A DNA stretch of 64,000 bases from an uncultured Thermoguttaceae bacterium (GTDB taxonomy: Bacteria > Planctomycetota > Planctomycetia > Pirellulales > Thermoguttaceae): assembly GCA_938042245.1 (NCBI GenBank), contig CALIRO010000020.1:21906-85905 (forward strand), given 5' to 3'. The translations under genes and the position numbers were made by a program. This document shows, piece after piece, positions 27,824-36,951 of this stretch; within the stretch, counting starts at the first letter, position 1, and each line of letters starts with the position of its first letter. The notes under the pieces were generated by a model. The model saw nothing but the letters and a program-made list of their open reading frames with translations, was not told the origin of the DNA and did no database searches.

Positions 27824-28423
27824 ATGACTGAACAACCCCTCCCTAGACTCCTAGAGCGATATCGTAAGGAAGTCCTTCCTGCCTTAGCGGAGTGGCTGGG
27901 GCGGAGCAATCCATTGAGTCTGCCCCGGGTCGAAAAGATCGTCGTCAATATGGGCGTCGGCAGCGCGACTACCGAAAAGAAACACCTGGAAGAAGCCATG
28001 GACGCCCTGATGTATATTACCGGCCAAAAGCCGGTCATCACCAGAGCACGCAAATCGGTGGCCGGTTTCCGAGTGCGCAAAGGAATGGCCATCGGATGTC
28101 GGGTTACCCTTCGGGGCCGACGCATGTATGAATTCCTCGATCGATTGATCTCGATCGCCCTGCCGCGGGTGCGGGACTTTCGCGGGTTGAATCCGAAGGC
28201 CTTCGATGGCCATGGCAACTACAGCCTAGGGCTTTCCGAACAGTGGGTCTTCCCGGAATTGAATCCGGACCGATATACCCGGACCCAAGGGATGAACGTT
28301 ACTATCTGCACCACCGCCCGCAATGACGAGGAAGCCCGGCAGTTGCTTCAGGCGTTGGGGTTGCCATTTCGAAGCATGGAATCGGCTTTTCCGAAAGCAG
28401 TTGCCGCCAAGAAGAAAAAATAA
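27824..28423 (+). CDS. rplE: 50S ribosomal protein L5
   Basis: A 199-residue L5, part of the 5S rRNP in the central protuberance. Family blocks: LPRVEKIVVNMGVGSATTEK, MYITGQKPVITRARKSVAGF, VRKGMAIGCRVTLRGRRMYE, LPRVRDFRGLNPKAFDGHGN and GMNVTICTTARNDEEARQLL. Slightly longer than the usual 179-187, from a few extra residues at both ends, including a Lys-rich tail. Confidence 0.97.
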   Translation: MTEQPLPRLLERYRKEVLPALAEWLGRSNPLSLPRVEKIVVNMGVGSATTEKKHLEEAMDALMYITGQKPVITRARKSVAGFRVRKGMAIGCRVTLRGRRMYEFLDRLISIALPRVRDFRGLNPKAFDGHGNYSLGLSEQWVFPELNPDRYTRTQGMNVTICTTARNDEEARQLLQALGLPFRSMESAFPKAVAAKKKK

Positions 28424-28631
28424 CGTTTCGGTGTCCTGGGGTGTTTCTCCGGAGGATTGCCCGCCCCATGGGCTCCGAAGAAAAGAATAACCTTTCGGCA
28501 TTGGGGGTGCCGGAAAGAAAAGCTACCGATTCACAATCCACACACAGGAATAAGGAATAAGCAGGCCTTAGCAGAGTCCGAAAAGTGCCTGGCTCCTAGG
28601 CAGCCAGGTACCCTAGGAGGCACAGACGGGT

Positions 28632-28817
28632 ATGGCATCGAAAGCGAAGATGGTTAAAGCGATGAAGCCGCCCAAGTTTTCTACTCGGCATCGGAATCGG
28701 TGCCGGTTGTGTGGTCGGCCACGAGGATATTATCGGAAATTTGGGATTTGTCGAATCTGTTTCCGGAATTTAGCGGATCAAGGAATGATTCCTGGAGTGC
28801 GAAAGGCCAGTTGGTAG
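28632..28817 (+). CDS. rpsN: 30S ribosomal protein S14 (zinc-binding type Z)
   Basis: A 61-residue S14 of the short, zinc-containing type. Two CxxC pairs are visible: [20 protein letters not shown], and after them [19 protein letters not shown], the classic C-terminus. The N-terminus ([20 protein letters not shown]) is normal for this type. AGGAGG lies about 10 bases before the ATG. The spacer from rplE is 208 bases, wider than usual. Confidence 0.97.
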   Translation: MASKAKMVKAMKPPKFSTRHRNRCRLCGRPRGYYRKFGICRICFRNLADQGMIPGVRKASW

Positions 28818-28896
28818 GCCAGCCAGACTAGGCCAGGAGAGCCGGTCCTAGGTCCAGTTCTGTTCAGGGGATGGTTGGCGAGGCAGACAAAAAGCC

Positions 28897-29292
28897 ATGA
28901 TGACCGATCCGATTGCTGACATGTTGACCCGTATTCGAAACGCGGTTCGGATGGAGCAGCCCTTTGTGGACGTGCCCACGTCCAACCTCAAACGCGGAGT
29001 AGCCGAGGTCCTCAAACGCGAAGGCTACATCTGGGATTGGGAAGAACTGGAGGCCCAACCCGTCCGACTGCTCCGGGTGTATCTGAAATATGGCCCCAAC
29101 GGAGAACGGGTCATCCGTCATATCCGCCGCATTAGCAAACCAGGTCGTCGGATCTATAGCCCGGTCTCGAAGCTCAAACCGGTTCTGAATGGGTTGGGCA
29201 TCTCGATCCTTAGCACCAGCCGTGGCATCGTCAGCGACCGAGAGGCCCGCCAACGTCGATTGGGCGGCGAGATCCTTTGTGAGGTCTGGTAA
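28897..29292 (+). CDS. rpsH: 30S ribosomal protein S8
   Basis: A 131-residue S8, central to assembly of the 30S platform and known elsewhere as translational repressor of the spc operon. It starts MMTDPIADMLTRIRNAVRME; either of two adjacent ATG codons (28897 or 28900) may be used. Other blocks are SNLKRGVAEVLKREGYIWDW, RRISKPGRRIYSPVSKLKPV and GISILSTSRGIVSDREARQR, with GGEILCEVW at the end. Standard length. Confidence 0.97.
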   Translation: MMTDPIADMLTRIRNAVRMEQPFVDVPTSNLKRGVAEVLKREGYIWDWEELEAQPVRLLRVYLKYGPNGERVIRHIRRISKPGRRIYSPVSKLKPVLNGLGISILSTSRGIVSDREARQRRLGGEILCEVW

Positions 29293-29318
29293 CCCCTTCC
29301 AACCGAAGAGATCGACCC

Positions 29319-29870
29319 ATGTCCCGGATTGGTAAAAAACCGGTTTTGGTACCCGAAAACGTCCAAGTCCATATTGTCGATCGCACCATCAGCGTCGAAG
29401 GGCCGTTGGGCAAACTCCAATGGGAATATCGGCCCGAAGTGGTGGTGGAATACGATTCGGCCGCCCGGCAGATCAAGGTCCGCCGAGCCGTCCAGTCCCG
29501 TCAGGCCAAAGCCTTTCATGGCCTAACCCGGGCCTTGATTCAAAATATGATCATCGGCGTTACCCAAGGCTATGAAAAACGATTAGAGATCGTCGGGGTG
29601 GGCTACCTGGCCGCAGTGGAAAAGCAAAAGAATGTTCTGCAACTGCGGGTCGGGTTTGCCAATGAATTACAAGTGCCCATTCCCCCCGGCCTGCAAGTGA
29701 GCTGTCCCGATCAGCAGCATATTGTGATCCGAGGGATTGATAAGCAACTGGTGGGGCAGTTTGCCGCCCTGGTCCGAGCCAAACGAAAACCAGAACCCTA
29801 CAAAGGCAAAGGCATCCGATACGAAGGAGAACAAATCCGTCGGAAGGAAGGAAAAGCCGCCGTCAGGTAA
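29319..29870 (+). CDS. rplF: 50S ribosomal protein L6
   Basis: A 183-residue L6 at the base of the L7/L12 stalk. It opens MSRIGKKPVLVPENVQVHIV and has GPLGKLQWEYRPEVVVEYDS, ALIQNMIIGVTQGYEKRLEI and, near the end, the typical KPEPYKGKGIRYEGEQIRRK. Standard length. The gene lies 26 bases after rpsH but is followed by an unusually wide spacer. Confidence 0.97.
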   Translation: MSRIGKKPVLVPENVQVHIVDRTISVEGPLGKLQWEYRPEVVVEYDSAARQIKVRRAVQSRQAKAFHGLTRALIQNMIIGVTQGYEKRLEIVGVGYLAAVEKQKNVLQLRVGFANELQVPIPPGLQVSCPDQQHIVIRGIDKQLVGQFAALVRAKRKPEPYKGKGIRYEGEQIRRKEGKAAVR

Positions 29871-30330
29871 TGGGGTGGTCTTTCCATCGGGTATCGGAGG
29901 TTGTGTTTTTCGAGCAACATTCCATTGTCATTGCCGCCTAAGGGATGGTCCCGGCCCCTGGGAGCGTGGGCGGCTCGCCAGCAACTGCCAGCAGTGGGGT
30001 TGATTCGTGCCCCACGATTCCCTCTCATGGTTTCATCCTCTGCTGGAGAGGAGACAGGGGATGGTTGGGCTTGCCCTCAGGGGGACACAGAGGCCCCCGA
30101 AGCAGACGGGTCAAAGGAGTTGTGGATCTTTGCTCCTTTCGCGGACCTGACAATGGAAAAGAGCCGCTTTCGGGGGAGGACAAAGCAGGAGGTTATTCCG
30201 TTGCCCTGGAGGACCACGGCTGCGCCTGCTTTGGGGGAAGGATAGGATCGGACAGCGGCTCCCTTTGGCGGAGCTGGTACCTTAGTGATTTTGCTTGAAG
30301 AGTTCCTGATTGTGCAAGAGAGTTGGTGCT
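29871..30330. other. Wide GC-rich rplF-rplR spacer
   Basis: A 460 bp spacer where most bacteria have only a few bases. Two overlapping frames of about 115 codons (29901-30245 and 29945-30298) are open but show no family resemblance, have odd composition and lack ribosome-binding sites, so I do not call them genes. No terminal inverted repeat like that of the other spacers was found. Confidence 0.4.
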
Positions 30331-30840
30331 GTGAAGTACATTAAACGGCTTGCTCTGCGACGAAGGCGTCGGAAGTTTCGTGTGCGGAATCGGCTCAAAA
30401 GGAGCCTAACGCGTCCACGATTGAGCGTCTTCCGTAGCCATCGCCACATGTACGCCCAGATTATCGACGATACCCAGGCTCGCACCCTGGTGGCGGCCAG
30501 TACGGTGGAAAAAGAACTCCGGGAGAAGTTAAAACATGGGGGCAATATCGAGGCGGCCAAACTGGTCGGCCAGTTGATTGCCCAACGGGCCTTGGCTGCC
30601 GGCATTACGAAGGTGGCTTTTGATCGTGGGCCGTATAAATATCACGGGCGAGTAGCCGCTTTGGCTGATGCTGCTCGAGATGCTGGCCTAGACATCGGCC
30701 CCAAAAAAACTCCTGAAGAATCTCCCAGACCGGAGAAGGAAAAACCAACCAAAAAAGCCGCCAAAGCCCCTGGAAATGGGAAACCGAAATCCCCCTCAAC
30801 CAAAGAGGCCAAAAAAGCGGCCTCCTCGGAAAATCCTTAA
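30331..30840 (+). CDS. rplR: 50S ribosomal protein L18 with lysine-rich tail
   Basis: Start taken as GTG 30331, giving (M)[20 protein letters not shown]; a TTG at 30310 would add seven residues. L18 binds 5S rRNA. Family blocks: [40 protein letters not shown] and [20 protein letters not shown], then ARDAGLDI. The body ends near residue 120. About 50 further residues are rich in Lys, Pro, Glu and Ser, so the protein has 169 residues rather than about 120. The tail is probably disordered and may contact rRNA. Confidence 0.94.
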   Translation: MKYIKRLALRRRRRKFRVRNRLKRSLTRPRLSVFRSHRHMYAQIIDDTQARTLVAASTVEKELREKLKHGGNIEAAKLVGQLIAQRALAAGITKVAFDRGPYKYHGRVAALADAARDAGLDIGPKKTPEESPRPEKEKPTKKAAKAPGNGKPKSPSTKEAKKAASSENP

Positions 30841-30885
30841 CCAGATTGGACCCTTTTATACCCCATTGGATCAAGAGCACTTCCT

Positions 30886-31383
30886 ATGGAACCAGAAATG
30901 GAACCCACTCCTGCTGGCGCTCAACTGATCGAGAAGGTCTTGAAGATCCGCCGTTGTGCGGCGGTAGTCAAAGGCGGGCGCCGATTTAGTTTTACGGCCT
31001 TGGTGGTGGTTGGGGATGGGCAAGGCCGGGTGGGCTGGGGGTACGGCAAAGCCAACGAAGTGCCCCCGGCGGTGGAAAAGGCCCTCAAACATGCCCAACG
31101 CAATATGATTACGGTGCCCCTGGAAGGGGACACCATCCCCCATAAAGTCTGGGGGCATTTCGGTACTTCCCGCGTGGTGCTGATCCCGGCCCGCCCAGGA
31201 ACCGGCGTTATTGCCGGCATGGCCGTCAAGGCCGTTTGCGACGCCTGCGGCATTCGGAACATCTTGACCAAATGTTATGGATCGACCAATCCGCATAATG
31301 TCGTCAAGGCAACGGTCGAAGCGCTGAACAGTCTCCGCTTTCGCACCGAAGTGGAACGTTTACGGGGAGTTGTGCTCTCATGA
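30886..31383 (+). CDS. rpsE: 30S ribosomal protein S5
   Basis: A 165-residue S5, which guards decoding accuracy and the mRNA entry tunnel. Visible blocks: [60 protein letters not shown] and [20 protein letters not shown]. Standard length. Its stop codon overlaps the rplO ATG by four bases (ATGA). This leaves no room for rpmD (L30), which commonly stands between these two genes. Confidence 0.97.
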   Translation: MEPEMEPTPAGAQLIEKVLKIRRCAAVVKGGRRFSFTALVVVGDGQGRVGWGYGKANEVPPAVEKALKHAQRNMITVPLEGDTIPHKVWGHFGTSRVVLIPARPGTGVIAGMAVKAVCDACGIRNILTKCYGSTNPHNVVKATVEALNSLRFRTEVERLRGVVLS

Positions 31384-31880
31384 ATCTCGCTGCTGTTCAC
31401 CAAGGGGTAACCAAACATCGAAAGCGCAAGCGCGTGGGTCGGGGCCCCGGCTCAGGCCACGGCAAGACCGCTGGCCGAGGCCATAAGGGACAGGCATCCC
31501 GTTCGGGCTGGTCGTGTCCACCCACCTTTGAAGGCGGCCGCATGCCCTTGATCCGGCGCATCCCCAAACGGGGATTCCATAACCGGTTTGCCCCGGTAGT
31601 GGCCCAGATCAATGTCGGTCTGTTGGACAAGGCCTTCCAGCCTCACCAGGAAGTTACTCCTCAAAGCCTCTCCGAAAAAGGACTCCTTAAAGGCCCCTAC
31701 GACCAACTGAAAATTCTGGGCGATGGGGAATTGACCAAACCGTTGCGGGTGATGGCTCATCGGTTTAGCCGATCCGCAAAACAGAAAATCGAACAAGCTG
31801 GCGGCCAGATCCAAATCATCCCCGGCCCCAAACCGGTACCGAAACACAAAATGAAACCCAGAAAACCTAAAAGCTCCTAA
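31380..31880 (+). CDS. rplO: 50S ribosomal protein L15
   Basis: A 166-residue L15. The N-terminal glycine/basic extension is typical: [20 protein letters not shown], then [32 protein letters not shown], and the C-terminal [11 protein letters not shown] strand. A short Lys/Pro tail follows. It starts inside the last codon of rpsE (4-base overlap), which indicates coupled translation. Confidence 0.96.
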   Translation: MNLAAVHQGVTKHRKRKRVGRGPGSGHGKTAGRGHKGQASRSGWSCPPTFEGGRMPLIRRIPKRGFHNRFAPVVAQINVGLLDKAFQPHQEVTPQSLSEKGLLKGPYDQLKILGDGELTKPLRVMAHRFSRSAKQKIEQAGGQIQIIPGPKPVPKHKMKPRKPKSS

Positions 31881-32125
31881 CGCCTATCCTAGAACGAGCG
31901 CTCCCGCTCCTGAGGGCCTACGAAAACAGGCTAGTGGAACCTTTGAAGGTTTGGTTTTGGGAAACCCATAAAAAGAAACACACTTCTGGAAACCAAAGAC
32001 AGAATGCCTCTAGGCGGAAGAGGACCTTTCGAGGGCATTGCGGCGTAACCAAGAATCCAGAAAAACACCGGGCGAGCCCAACGGGGTTTTCCGTAAGTTA
32101 GTCGGTTGTTAAGGGACACTCGGCC

Positions 32126-33484
32126 ATGTGGGAAAAAATCCGCATCGTCTTCACGATCCCGGAGTTACGGCGCAAGATCCTGCTGACGTTGGTCATGCTA
32201 GCCATTTATCGGATTGGTTGGCAGATTCCGCTTCCGATCGTCAACCACCGGGAGATGACACGATGGTTTGAGCAGCAGCGAGAATCGGGGACCGGCTTGG
32301 GCCGAATCTTCGAATATGCCGCCATCTTCAGCGCCAGCCAACTGAGTCAGGCCACTATCTTCGGTCTGGGCATTATGCCTTATATTTCCGCATCGATTAT
32401 TTTCCAGCTATTGGCCAGTGTCTATCCGCCGTTGGAGGAACTCCAGAAAGAAGGGGAGGCGGGCCGGAAAAAAATCAACGAATACACCCGGTATGCCACG
32501 GTGCTATTGTGTATCGGGCAAAGTTGGTTTTACGTGAACTTTTTGGTGCGAAACGGTCTGGTATATGATCATTTTCTTACCACTAGTGGGACCCTTTCCT
32601 TCTGGTGGCAACTGACGGCTGTATTGACCATGACCGCCGGGGCCACCTTTTTGATGTGGCTTGGCGAACAGATCGACGAATATGGCATCGGCAATGGAAT
32701 CAGTCTTCTGATCATGGCCGGCATCTTGGCCCAAATGCCTGCGGCCGGGATCAGCCTGTTCGAGCCGATGTTTGCCCAAGGCTCTATCCAACTGGGCGGC
32801 GAAGCCGGCATCGACAAGGTGGTGGTTCTGTTGGGCCTGTTTATCGGCGTGGTCTTCGGCGTGGTCTTTATTACCTTGGGCCAACGGCGCATTCCTACTC
32901 AAAGCGCCAAGCACGTGCGAGGTCGGCGCGTCTATGGCGGCACCCGCCAATACCTGCCTCTGCGAGTCAACCAGGCCGGTGTCATGCCCATTGTCTTCGC
33001 CTCCAGTCTGTTGCTGTTCCCCTCCGTGCTGTTTAGTTATTTGGCCCATGTTTATCCTACCGCCACTTGGCTCCGAGAGTTGGAAGGCGCTTTCCACCGA
33101 GGCGACGGCTACACCTACAATATCCTGTACATCCTCCTGATCTATTTCTTCTGCTATTTCTGGACTGCTATTACCTTCAACCCCAAGGATATGGCCGACA
33201 ACCTGAAAAACTACGGTACCTTCATTCCTGGATATCGTCCCGGCCGACGCACCGCCGAATATCTGGAAAAAGTGATGGTCCGCATCACTTATGTGGGGGC
33301 CGGCTTTTTGGCCTTGGTGGCGATTGTGCCGACCTTGATCTCCAGTTGGATGCATGTAACCTATACCGTGGCCAGTTTCTATGGCGGCACCAGCCTTCTG
33401 ATTGCCGTCAGTGTGGCCTTCGACTTGGTACAAAAAATCGACAGCCATCTGGTCATGCGCAATTATAAAGGTCTCTTGCAATAA
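32126..33484 (+). CDS. secY: Preprotein translocase subunit SecY
   Basis: A 452-residue channel protein of the Sec translocon with about ten membrane segments. Diagnostic pieces are FTIPELRRKILLTLVMLAIY at the N-terminus, FGLGIMPYISASIIFQLLAS, YGIGNGISLLIMAGILAQMP (the plug/TM region), RRIPTQSAKH, LPLRVNQAGVMPIVFASSLL and FWTAITFNPKDMADNLKNYG, with PGYRPGRRTAEYLEKVMVRI near the C-terminus. The length is usual. The spacer to rplO is 245 bases. Substrates are the many signal-peptide proteins encoded in this window. Confidence 0.97.
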   Translation: MWEKIRIVFTIPELRRKILLTLVMLAIYRIGWQIPLPIVNHREMTRWFEQQRESGTGLGRIFEYAAIFSASQLSQATIFGLGIMPYISASIIFQLLASVYPPLEELQKEGEAGRKKINEYTRYATVLLCIGQSWFYVNFLVRNGLVYDHFLTTSGTLSFWWQLTAVLTMTAGATFLMWLGEQIDEYGIGNGISLLIMAGILAQMPAAGISLFEPMFAQGSIQLGGEAGIDKVVVLLGLFIGVVFGVVFITLGQRRIPTQSAKHVRGRRVYGGTRQYLPLRVNQAGVMPIVFASSLLLFPSVLFSYLAHVYPTATWLRELEGAFHRGDGYTYNILYILLIYFFCYFWTAITFNPKDMADNLKNYGTFIPGYRPGRRTAEYLEKVMVRITYVGAGFLALVAIVPTLISSWMHVTYTVASFYGGTSLLIAVSVAFDLVQKIDSHLVMRNYKGLLQ

Positions 33485-33572
33485 GGCCTCTGCTCTGAGC
33501 GGCCGCTTTCCTGTTGGCCAATCCAAACACGCACCTTCCCCCATTTCAGAGATTCCTAAAGGGATACGAATC

Positions 33573-34166
33573 ATGCGCGTAGTGTTTATCGGACCGCCTG
33601 GGGCGGGTAAAGGAACGCAGGCAGCTTTGGTGGCCCAGCGGTATGGAATTGCTCATCTTTCCACCGGAGATATGCTTCGGGCAGCCCGGGATGCCAAGAC
33701 CGAGATCGGCAAACTGGCCGACCAATATATGTCCGCAGGTCAATTGGTCCCGGATGACATCATTCTGAAAATCGTTCAGCAGCGCCTCCAGGCCGACGAT
33801 TGCCGTGCCGGTTACCTGTTGGACGGTTTTCCCCGTACGTTGGCTCAGGCCGAGGCGTTGGATGCGATGTTGGCTCACCAGGGGACTCCCCTGGACAGCG
33901 TCTTGGAGCTTCGGGTCCCGGAGGAGGAATTGTTCCGGAGACTTTCCGGCCGAGGCCGATCTGACGACAACCCCCAAGTCATCCGCCAACGCCTGGTCGC
34001 CTATCGCCAACAAACAGAACCTCTGCTGGACTACTACCACCGCCGGGGCCTATTGAAAACCATCGACGGCCTGGGCAGTGTGGAAGAAATCTTTCATCGC
34101 ATCCAACAGGTCTTGGATCCGCTGCTCGAGCCGCCGCGCCAACAGAGCTCCGAGGTTCCCCGCTGA
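33573..34166 (+). CDS. adk: Adenylate kinase (short-lid form)
   Basis: Start at ATG 33573 (AAAGGGAT upstream), giving MRVVFIGPPGAGKGTQAALV; the longer open frame runs into secY and is not supported. The enzyme interconverts ATP + AMP and 2 ADP. P-loop GPPGAGKGT at residues 7-15; AMP-binding HLSTGDMLRAA and YLLDGFPRTLAQAEALDAML; LID region RLSGRGRSDDNPQVIRQRLV. The LID insert is the short form without zinc cysteines. 197 residues. Located between secY and map as in many bacteria. Confidence 0.96.
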   Translation: MRVVFIGPPGAGKGTQAALVAQRYGIAHLSTGDMLRAARDAKTEIGKLADQYMSAGQLVPDDIILKIVQQRLQADDCRAGYLLDGFPRTLAQAEALDAMLAHQGTPLDSVLELRVPEEELFRRLSGRGRSDDNPQVIRQRLVAYRQQTEPLLDYYHRRGLLKTIDGLGSVEEIFHRIQQVLDPLLEPPRQQSSEVPR

Positions 34167-34212
34167 GCGGCTGCCCCCATTCCGAGCCCATTCATCGGGG
34201 AAACGAAACTTT

Positions 34213-34407
34213 TGTAACATTTCAGCTAAATGGCCCGAGCTTGTCATTCCTGCGAAGGAGGAATCCAGTTCGTCTGGCTTTCCTGGCAGAAAGGCAGACC
34301 CCTGGCGCACGGCCCCAGGCAGCCTGGACTGCCACTTACGCAGCAGCGGCAAAATAGGGATTGGCTTGCAAAAAGCAGCCGTCTTTTTCGTTCGGCGGAA
34401 CTGTTAC
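34213..34407. mobile_element. MITE-like palindromic element, copy B (adk-map spacer)
   Basis: Left end tgtaacatttcagctaaatgg, right end ttcggcggaactgttac, again inverted copies of one sequence (with a few mismatches). The interior of about 160 bases has no gene. It carries the phrase gtcattcctgcgaaggaggaatcc (split here: gtcattcctgcg, aaggaggaatcc) at about 34242-34265, a well-known type of dispersed bacterial palindrome. Only 29 bases separate the right end from the map start codon, so the element may supply or disturb expression signals for map. Confidence 0.62.
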
Positions 34408-34436
34408 CCACTTTATCCTCTTAGCCTGGGAATGAG

Positions 34437-35288
34437 TTGACGGTGGATCGACCGAGAGCAGTTTTCCGTTCCCATCGCGAAATTGCCCTGATGCGTCGGG
34501 CCGGGCTGGTCGTTTGGGAAGCCCTCCACGTAGCCGGTCAAATCATTCGGCCGGGAATCAGTACCGGAGAGATCAATGCGGCCATTGAACGTGTGTTCCA
34601 GCAACACCAAGCCATCCCTCTTTTCAAGGGGGTGGTTCTAGGGGTTCCCGGCCAACAACCGTTTCCGGCCGTCTGTTGCACTTCCATCAACGAAGAAGTC
34701 GTCCATGGCATTCCAGGTCCCCGGCAATTGCAAGAAGGAGACATCCTCAGTTTGGATACCGGCTGTAAACTAGACGGTTGGTGTGGGGATGCGGCAGTTA
34801 CTTATCCGGCAGGCCGAATTGCTCCGGAGGTGCAACGGCTTGTGGAGGTAACCAAAGCCACCTTAGATTTGGCCATCTGTCTGATGGGGCAGAAAAAGTT
34901 CTGGAGCCAAGTGGCCGCCGAAATGGCCGAGTTCGTCCGCAGTCACGGTTTTTCGGTAGTGGAAGCCTTTGTCGGCCACGGGATTGGCCGCCACATGCAT
35001 GAAGAACCTCAAGTCCCTAATTTTGTCAGTCCTGTATGGCGCCGGAGTGGAGATTTTCCTATTCGACCTGGACTGGTCATTGCGATTGAACCCATGGTCA
35101 ATATGGGGACGAAAAAAGTTCGGCCGAAACCGGATCATTGGACGCAGGTAACGGCCGACGGCAAACCCAGTGCCCATTTTGAGCATACCGTTGCCATGAC
35201 GGAATGGGGACCTTATGTGTTGACTGGGCCTCCGGGACAACCCCTCGATGAGCTGTTTTTATCTCCTAAAATGGAGGAAAAAGAATAG
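34437..35288 (+). CDS. map: Methionine aminopeptidase, type I
   Basis: A 283-residue metalloprotease that removes the initiator Met. All five metal ligands of the family are present: Asp107 (ILSLDTGC), Asp118 (WCGDAAVTYP), His181 (FVGHGIGRHMHEE), Glu218 (AIEPMVNMG) and Glu249 (HFEHTVAMTEWGP). Their spacing matches the Escherichia coli enzyme after an offset of 10-14 residues. The start is a TTG at 34437 or the GTG at 34443; neither has a strong Shine-Dalgarno sequence. The N-terminus is a little longer than usual. Preceded by a palindromic element rather than by adk directly; infA is not found after it. Confidence 0.95.
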   Translation: MTVDRPRAVFRSHREIALMRRAGLVVWEALHVAGQIIRPGISTGEINAAIERVFQQHQAIPLFKGVVLGVPGQQPFPAVCCTSINEEVVHGIPGPRQLQEGDILSLDTGCKLDGWCGDAAVTYPAGRIAPEVQRLVEVTKATLDLAICLMGQKKFWSQVAAEMAEFVRSHGFSVVEAFVGHGIGRHMHEEPQVPNFVSPVWRRSGDFPIRPGLVIAIEPMVNMGTKKVRPKPDHWTQVTADGKPSAHFEHTVAMTEWGPYVLTGPPGQPLDELFLSPKMEEKE

Positions 35289-35596
35289 TACCCTATTGGG
35301 TTGCTATAATCCCCTCTAAAAGCAGTAAAATAGACCATCTCTTTCCACCTCCTTGCACCTAAGCTCGGAGGGATTAACCCTCGTTAGGGGAGCTCCGACC
35401 CTAAAAAGATGGGAAAATCCCACAAGCTGTTTGGGAAAGATAAGTAAGCTAGGAAATTTAGGAAAAAGATAAAATAATAGGAAATTATAAGGAAAGGCCC
35501 ACAACTTTTATTGCTTCTACCCCAGGGGGCCCTTGATTCTATTTCCTTTTGTGGTTTATACTAATTATTTTACGCCTATCATAAAGGGACCTTCCC
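35289..35596. other. AT-rich spacer between map and rpmJ
   Basis: A 308 bp spacer without gene. It is distinctly AT-rich and carries the candidate promoter entered separately. infA, often present here, is missing. Confidence 0.5.
35533..35562 (+). promoter_or_regulatory. Candidate sigma70-type promoter of the rpmJ-rpsM-rpsK-rpsD-rpoA-rplQ segment
   Basis: TTGATT (35533-35538) and TATACT (35557-35562) are separated by 18 bases and both resemble the consensus (4/6 and 5/6). The rpmJ ATG follows 35 bases after the -10 box. The AT-rich setting and the wide spacer after map support an internal promoter for the alpha-operon part. Confidence 0.55.
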
Positions 35597-35710
35597 ATGA
35601 AAGTTCGCGCTAGTGTAAAGCGGATTTGTAACAATTGCAAAATTGTCCGTCGGAAAGGCGTGGTTTATGTCGTCTGCACGAATCCGCGGCATAAACAGCG
35701 CCAAGGCTAG
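35597..35710 (+). CDS. rpmJ: 50S ribosomal protein L36
   Basis: A 37-residue protein, [20 protein letters not shown] followed by [17 protein letters not shown], which matches L36 almost throughout. The zinc ligands are Cys11, Cys14, Cys27 and His32. It begins about 35 bases after the candidate promoter, with AAGGGAC upstream. L36 binds late in 50S assembly. The gene is short and easy to overlook. Confidence 0.95.
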   Translation: MKVRASVKRICNNCKIVRRKGVVYVVCTNPRHKQRQG

Positions 35711-35766
35711 AGCGCCATGGTGCTCATGGGAGGTTTATCGAGCTGTATGCCTAGGAAAGGATCACG

Positions 35767-36150
35767 ATGCCACGGTTATTAGGGGTTGATATTCCGGCGG
35801 AGAAGCCCACGGTGGTGGCTCTGACCTATATCTACGGAGTTGGCCCCAGGATTGCCCGGGAGCTATGTCATAGTGCGGGGGTGGAACCTCAGCGGCGGGC
35901 CAAAGAGCTGCGAGAAGACGAACTGGCCCGTCTGGCCACCATTTTGGATAAAGAATACGTCGTCGAAGGGCAACTGCGTCGGCAGATCGCCCAGAATATT
36001 GCCCGACTGAAGGAGATTGGGTGTTATCGGGGCCTGCGCCATCGGCGGGGGTTACCGGTGCGGGGTCAACGCACTCGCACAAATGCCCGAACCCGCAAAG
36101 GACCTAAAAAGACCGTGGCCGGAAAGAAAGGAGTTAAGGATCTCCGATAG
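35767..36150 (+). CDS. rpsM: 30S ribosomal protein S13
   Basis: A 127-residue S13 of the 30S head, contacting tRNA and the 50S subunit. Visible blocks: [40 protein letters not shown] (helix-two-turn-helix) and [20 protein letters not shown], then [17 protein letters not shown]. Length is standard. Lies 56 bases after rpmJ. Confidence 0.97.
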   Translation: MPRLLGVDIPAEKPTVVALTYIYGVGPRIARELCHSAGVEPQRRAKELREDELARLATILDKEYVVEGQLRRQIAQNIARLKEIGCYRGLRHRRGLPVRGQRTRTNARTRKGPKKTVAGKKGVKDLR

Positions 36151-36162
36151 CCAGGGCCGGCC

Positions 36163-36217
36163 GAATTCCCTCTGGCAGGGAATTCCCTCTGGCAGGCAAG
36201 TTCCCTTAGTGGGAACA
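36163..36217. repeat. Short tandem repeat and hairpin in the rpsM-rpsK spacer
   Basis: The 17-base unit gaattccctctggcagg is present twice in tandem (36163-36196), directly followed by the small palindrome gttcccttagtgggaac (36201-36217, 6-base stem). The remainder of the 256-base spacer has no gene. There is no run of T after the hairpin, so a terminator is not claimed. Confidence 0.5.
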
Positions 36218-36406
36218 GTCTCCGGATGGTCTAATGCAGCAGCTTGCACTCAGGACTGCTCTGCCTCCCAGCAGAAGCCCTGGCGGGAGAGGTAATTCCT
36301 TTCCTGTGGCCCCTTTTTAGCAAAGGATGTCCAACTCAGTGCGTGGGCCGGTTTTGGCCATTGCAACATCCCGGAATACAGTTGCTTCGGAGGAGGTAGC
36401 TGGACT

Positions 36407-36787
36407 GTGGGGAAGCAGAAGAAGCGAAAAATTCGGCGGCATGTTACGGTGGGTATTGCCCACATTAAAGCCACCTTTAACAACACCATCGTAACCATTA
36501 CCGACATGAAAGGCGATACCCTCTGTTGGGCCAGTGCGGGGACCTATGGTTTTAAAGGCAGTCGGAAAAGCACGCCGTTTGCTGCCCAGATGGCTGCCCA
36601 ACAGGCTGCCGAGAAGGCCATGAAGTTTGGCCTCAAAGAAGTGGACGTGAAGGTTAAAGGACCGGGCAGCGGACGAGAAAGTGCGATCACGGCCCTGCAG
36701 ACGGCCGGATTGATCATCAAATCGATCGAAGATGTAACCCCGCTGCCGCACAACGGATGCCGACCCAAAAAACGTCGGCGGGTCTGA
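36407..36787 (+). CDS. rpsK: 30S ribosomal protein S11
   Basis: A 126-residue S11 of the 30S platform, starting with GTG at 36407 behind a strong GGAGGAGG (spacing slightly long). Family blocks: [40 protein letters not shown] and [20 protein letters not shown], with [18 protein letters not shown] at the C-terminus. Standard length. Confidence 0.97.
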   Translation: MGKQKKRKIRRHVTVGIAHIKATFNNTIVTITDMKGDTLCWASAGTYGFKGSRKSTPFAAQMAAQQAAEKAMKFGLKEVDVKVKGPGSGRESAITALQTAGLIIKSIEDVTPLPHNGCRPKKRRRV

Positions 36788-36951
36788 GCTGCGCAAGGTG
36801 GTTCGGAGAGCCTGGTCTTCCCAACGGATTCGGCGGTGGAGTGTTCCGGCTTCCTTTTAGCCCAGCAAGGGGGCGGCATTTCGGCAGCTGCAGGCTTTCC
36901 GTGGAAAACAGGAAAACATTTTGCCCAACGTGCTAGGAGGAAGTTTTTGAT

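Noticed and set aside
32504..33574. Minus-strand frame of 356 codons over secY
   Set aside because: The plus strand encodes an unmistakable SecY. The opposite frame is open only because of codon bias.
35289..35596. Search for infA in the map-rpmJ spacer
   Set aside because: The 308-base AT-rich spacer has stops in all frames and no IF-1-like sequence.
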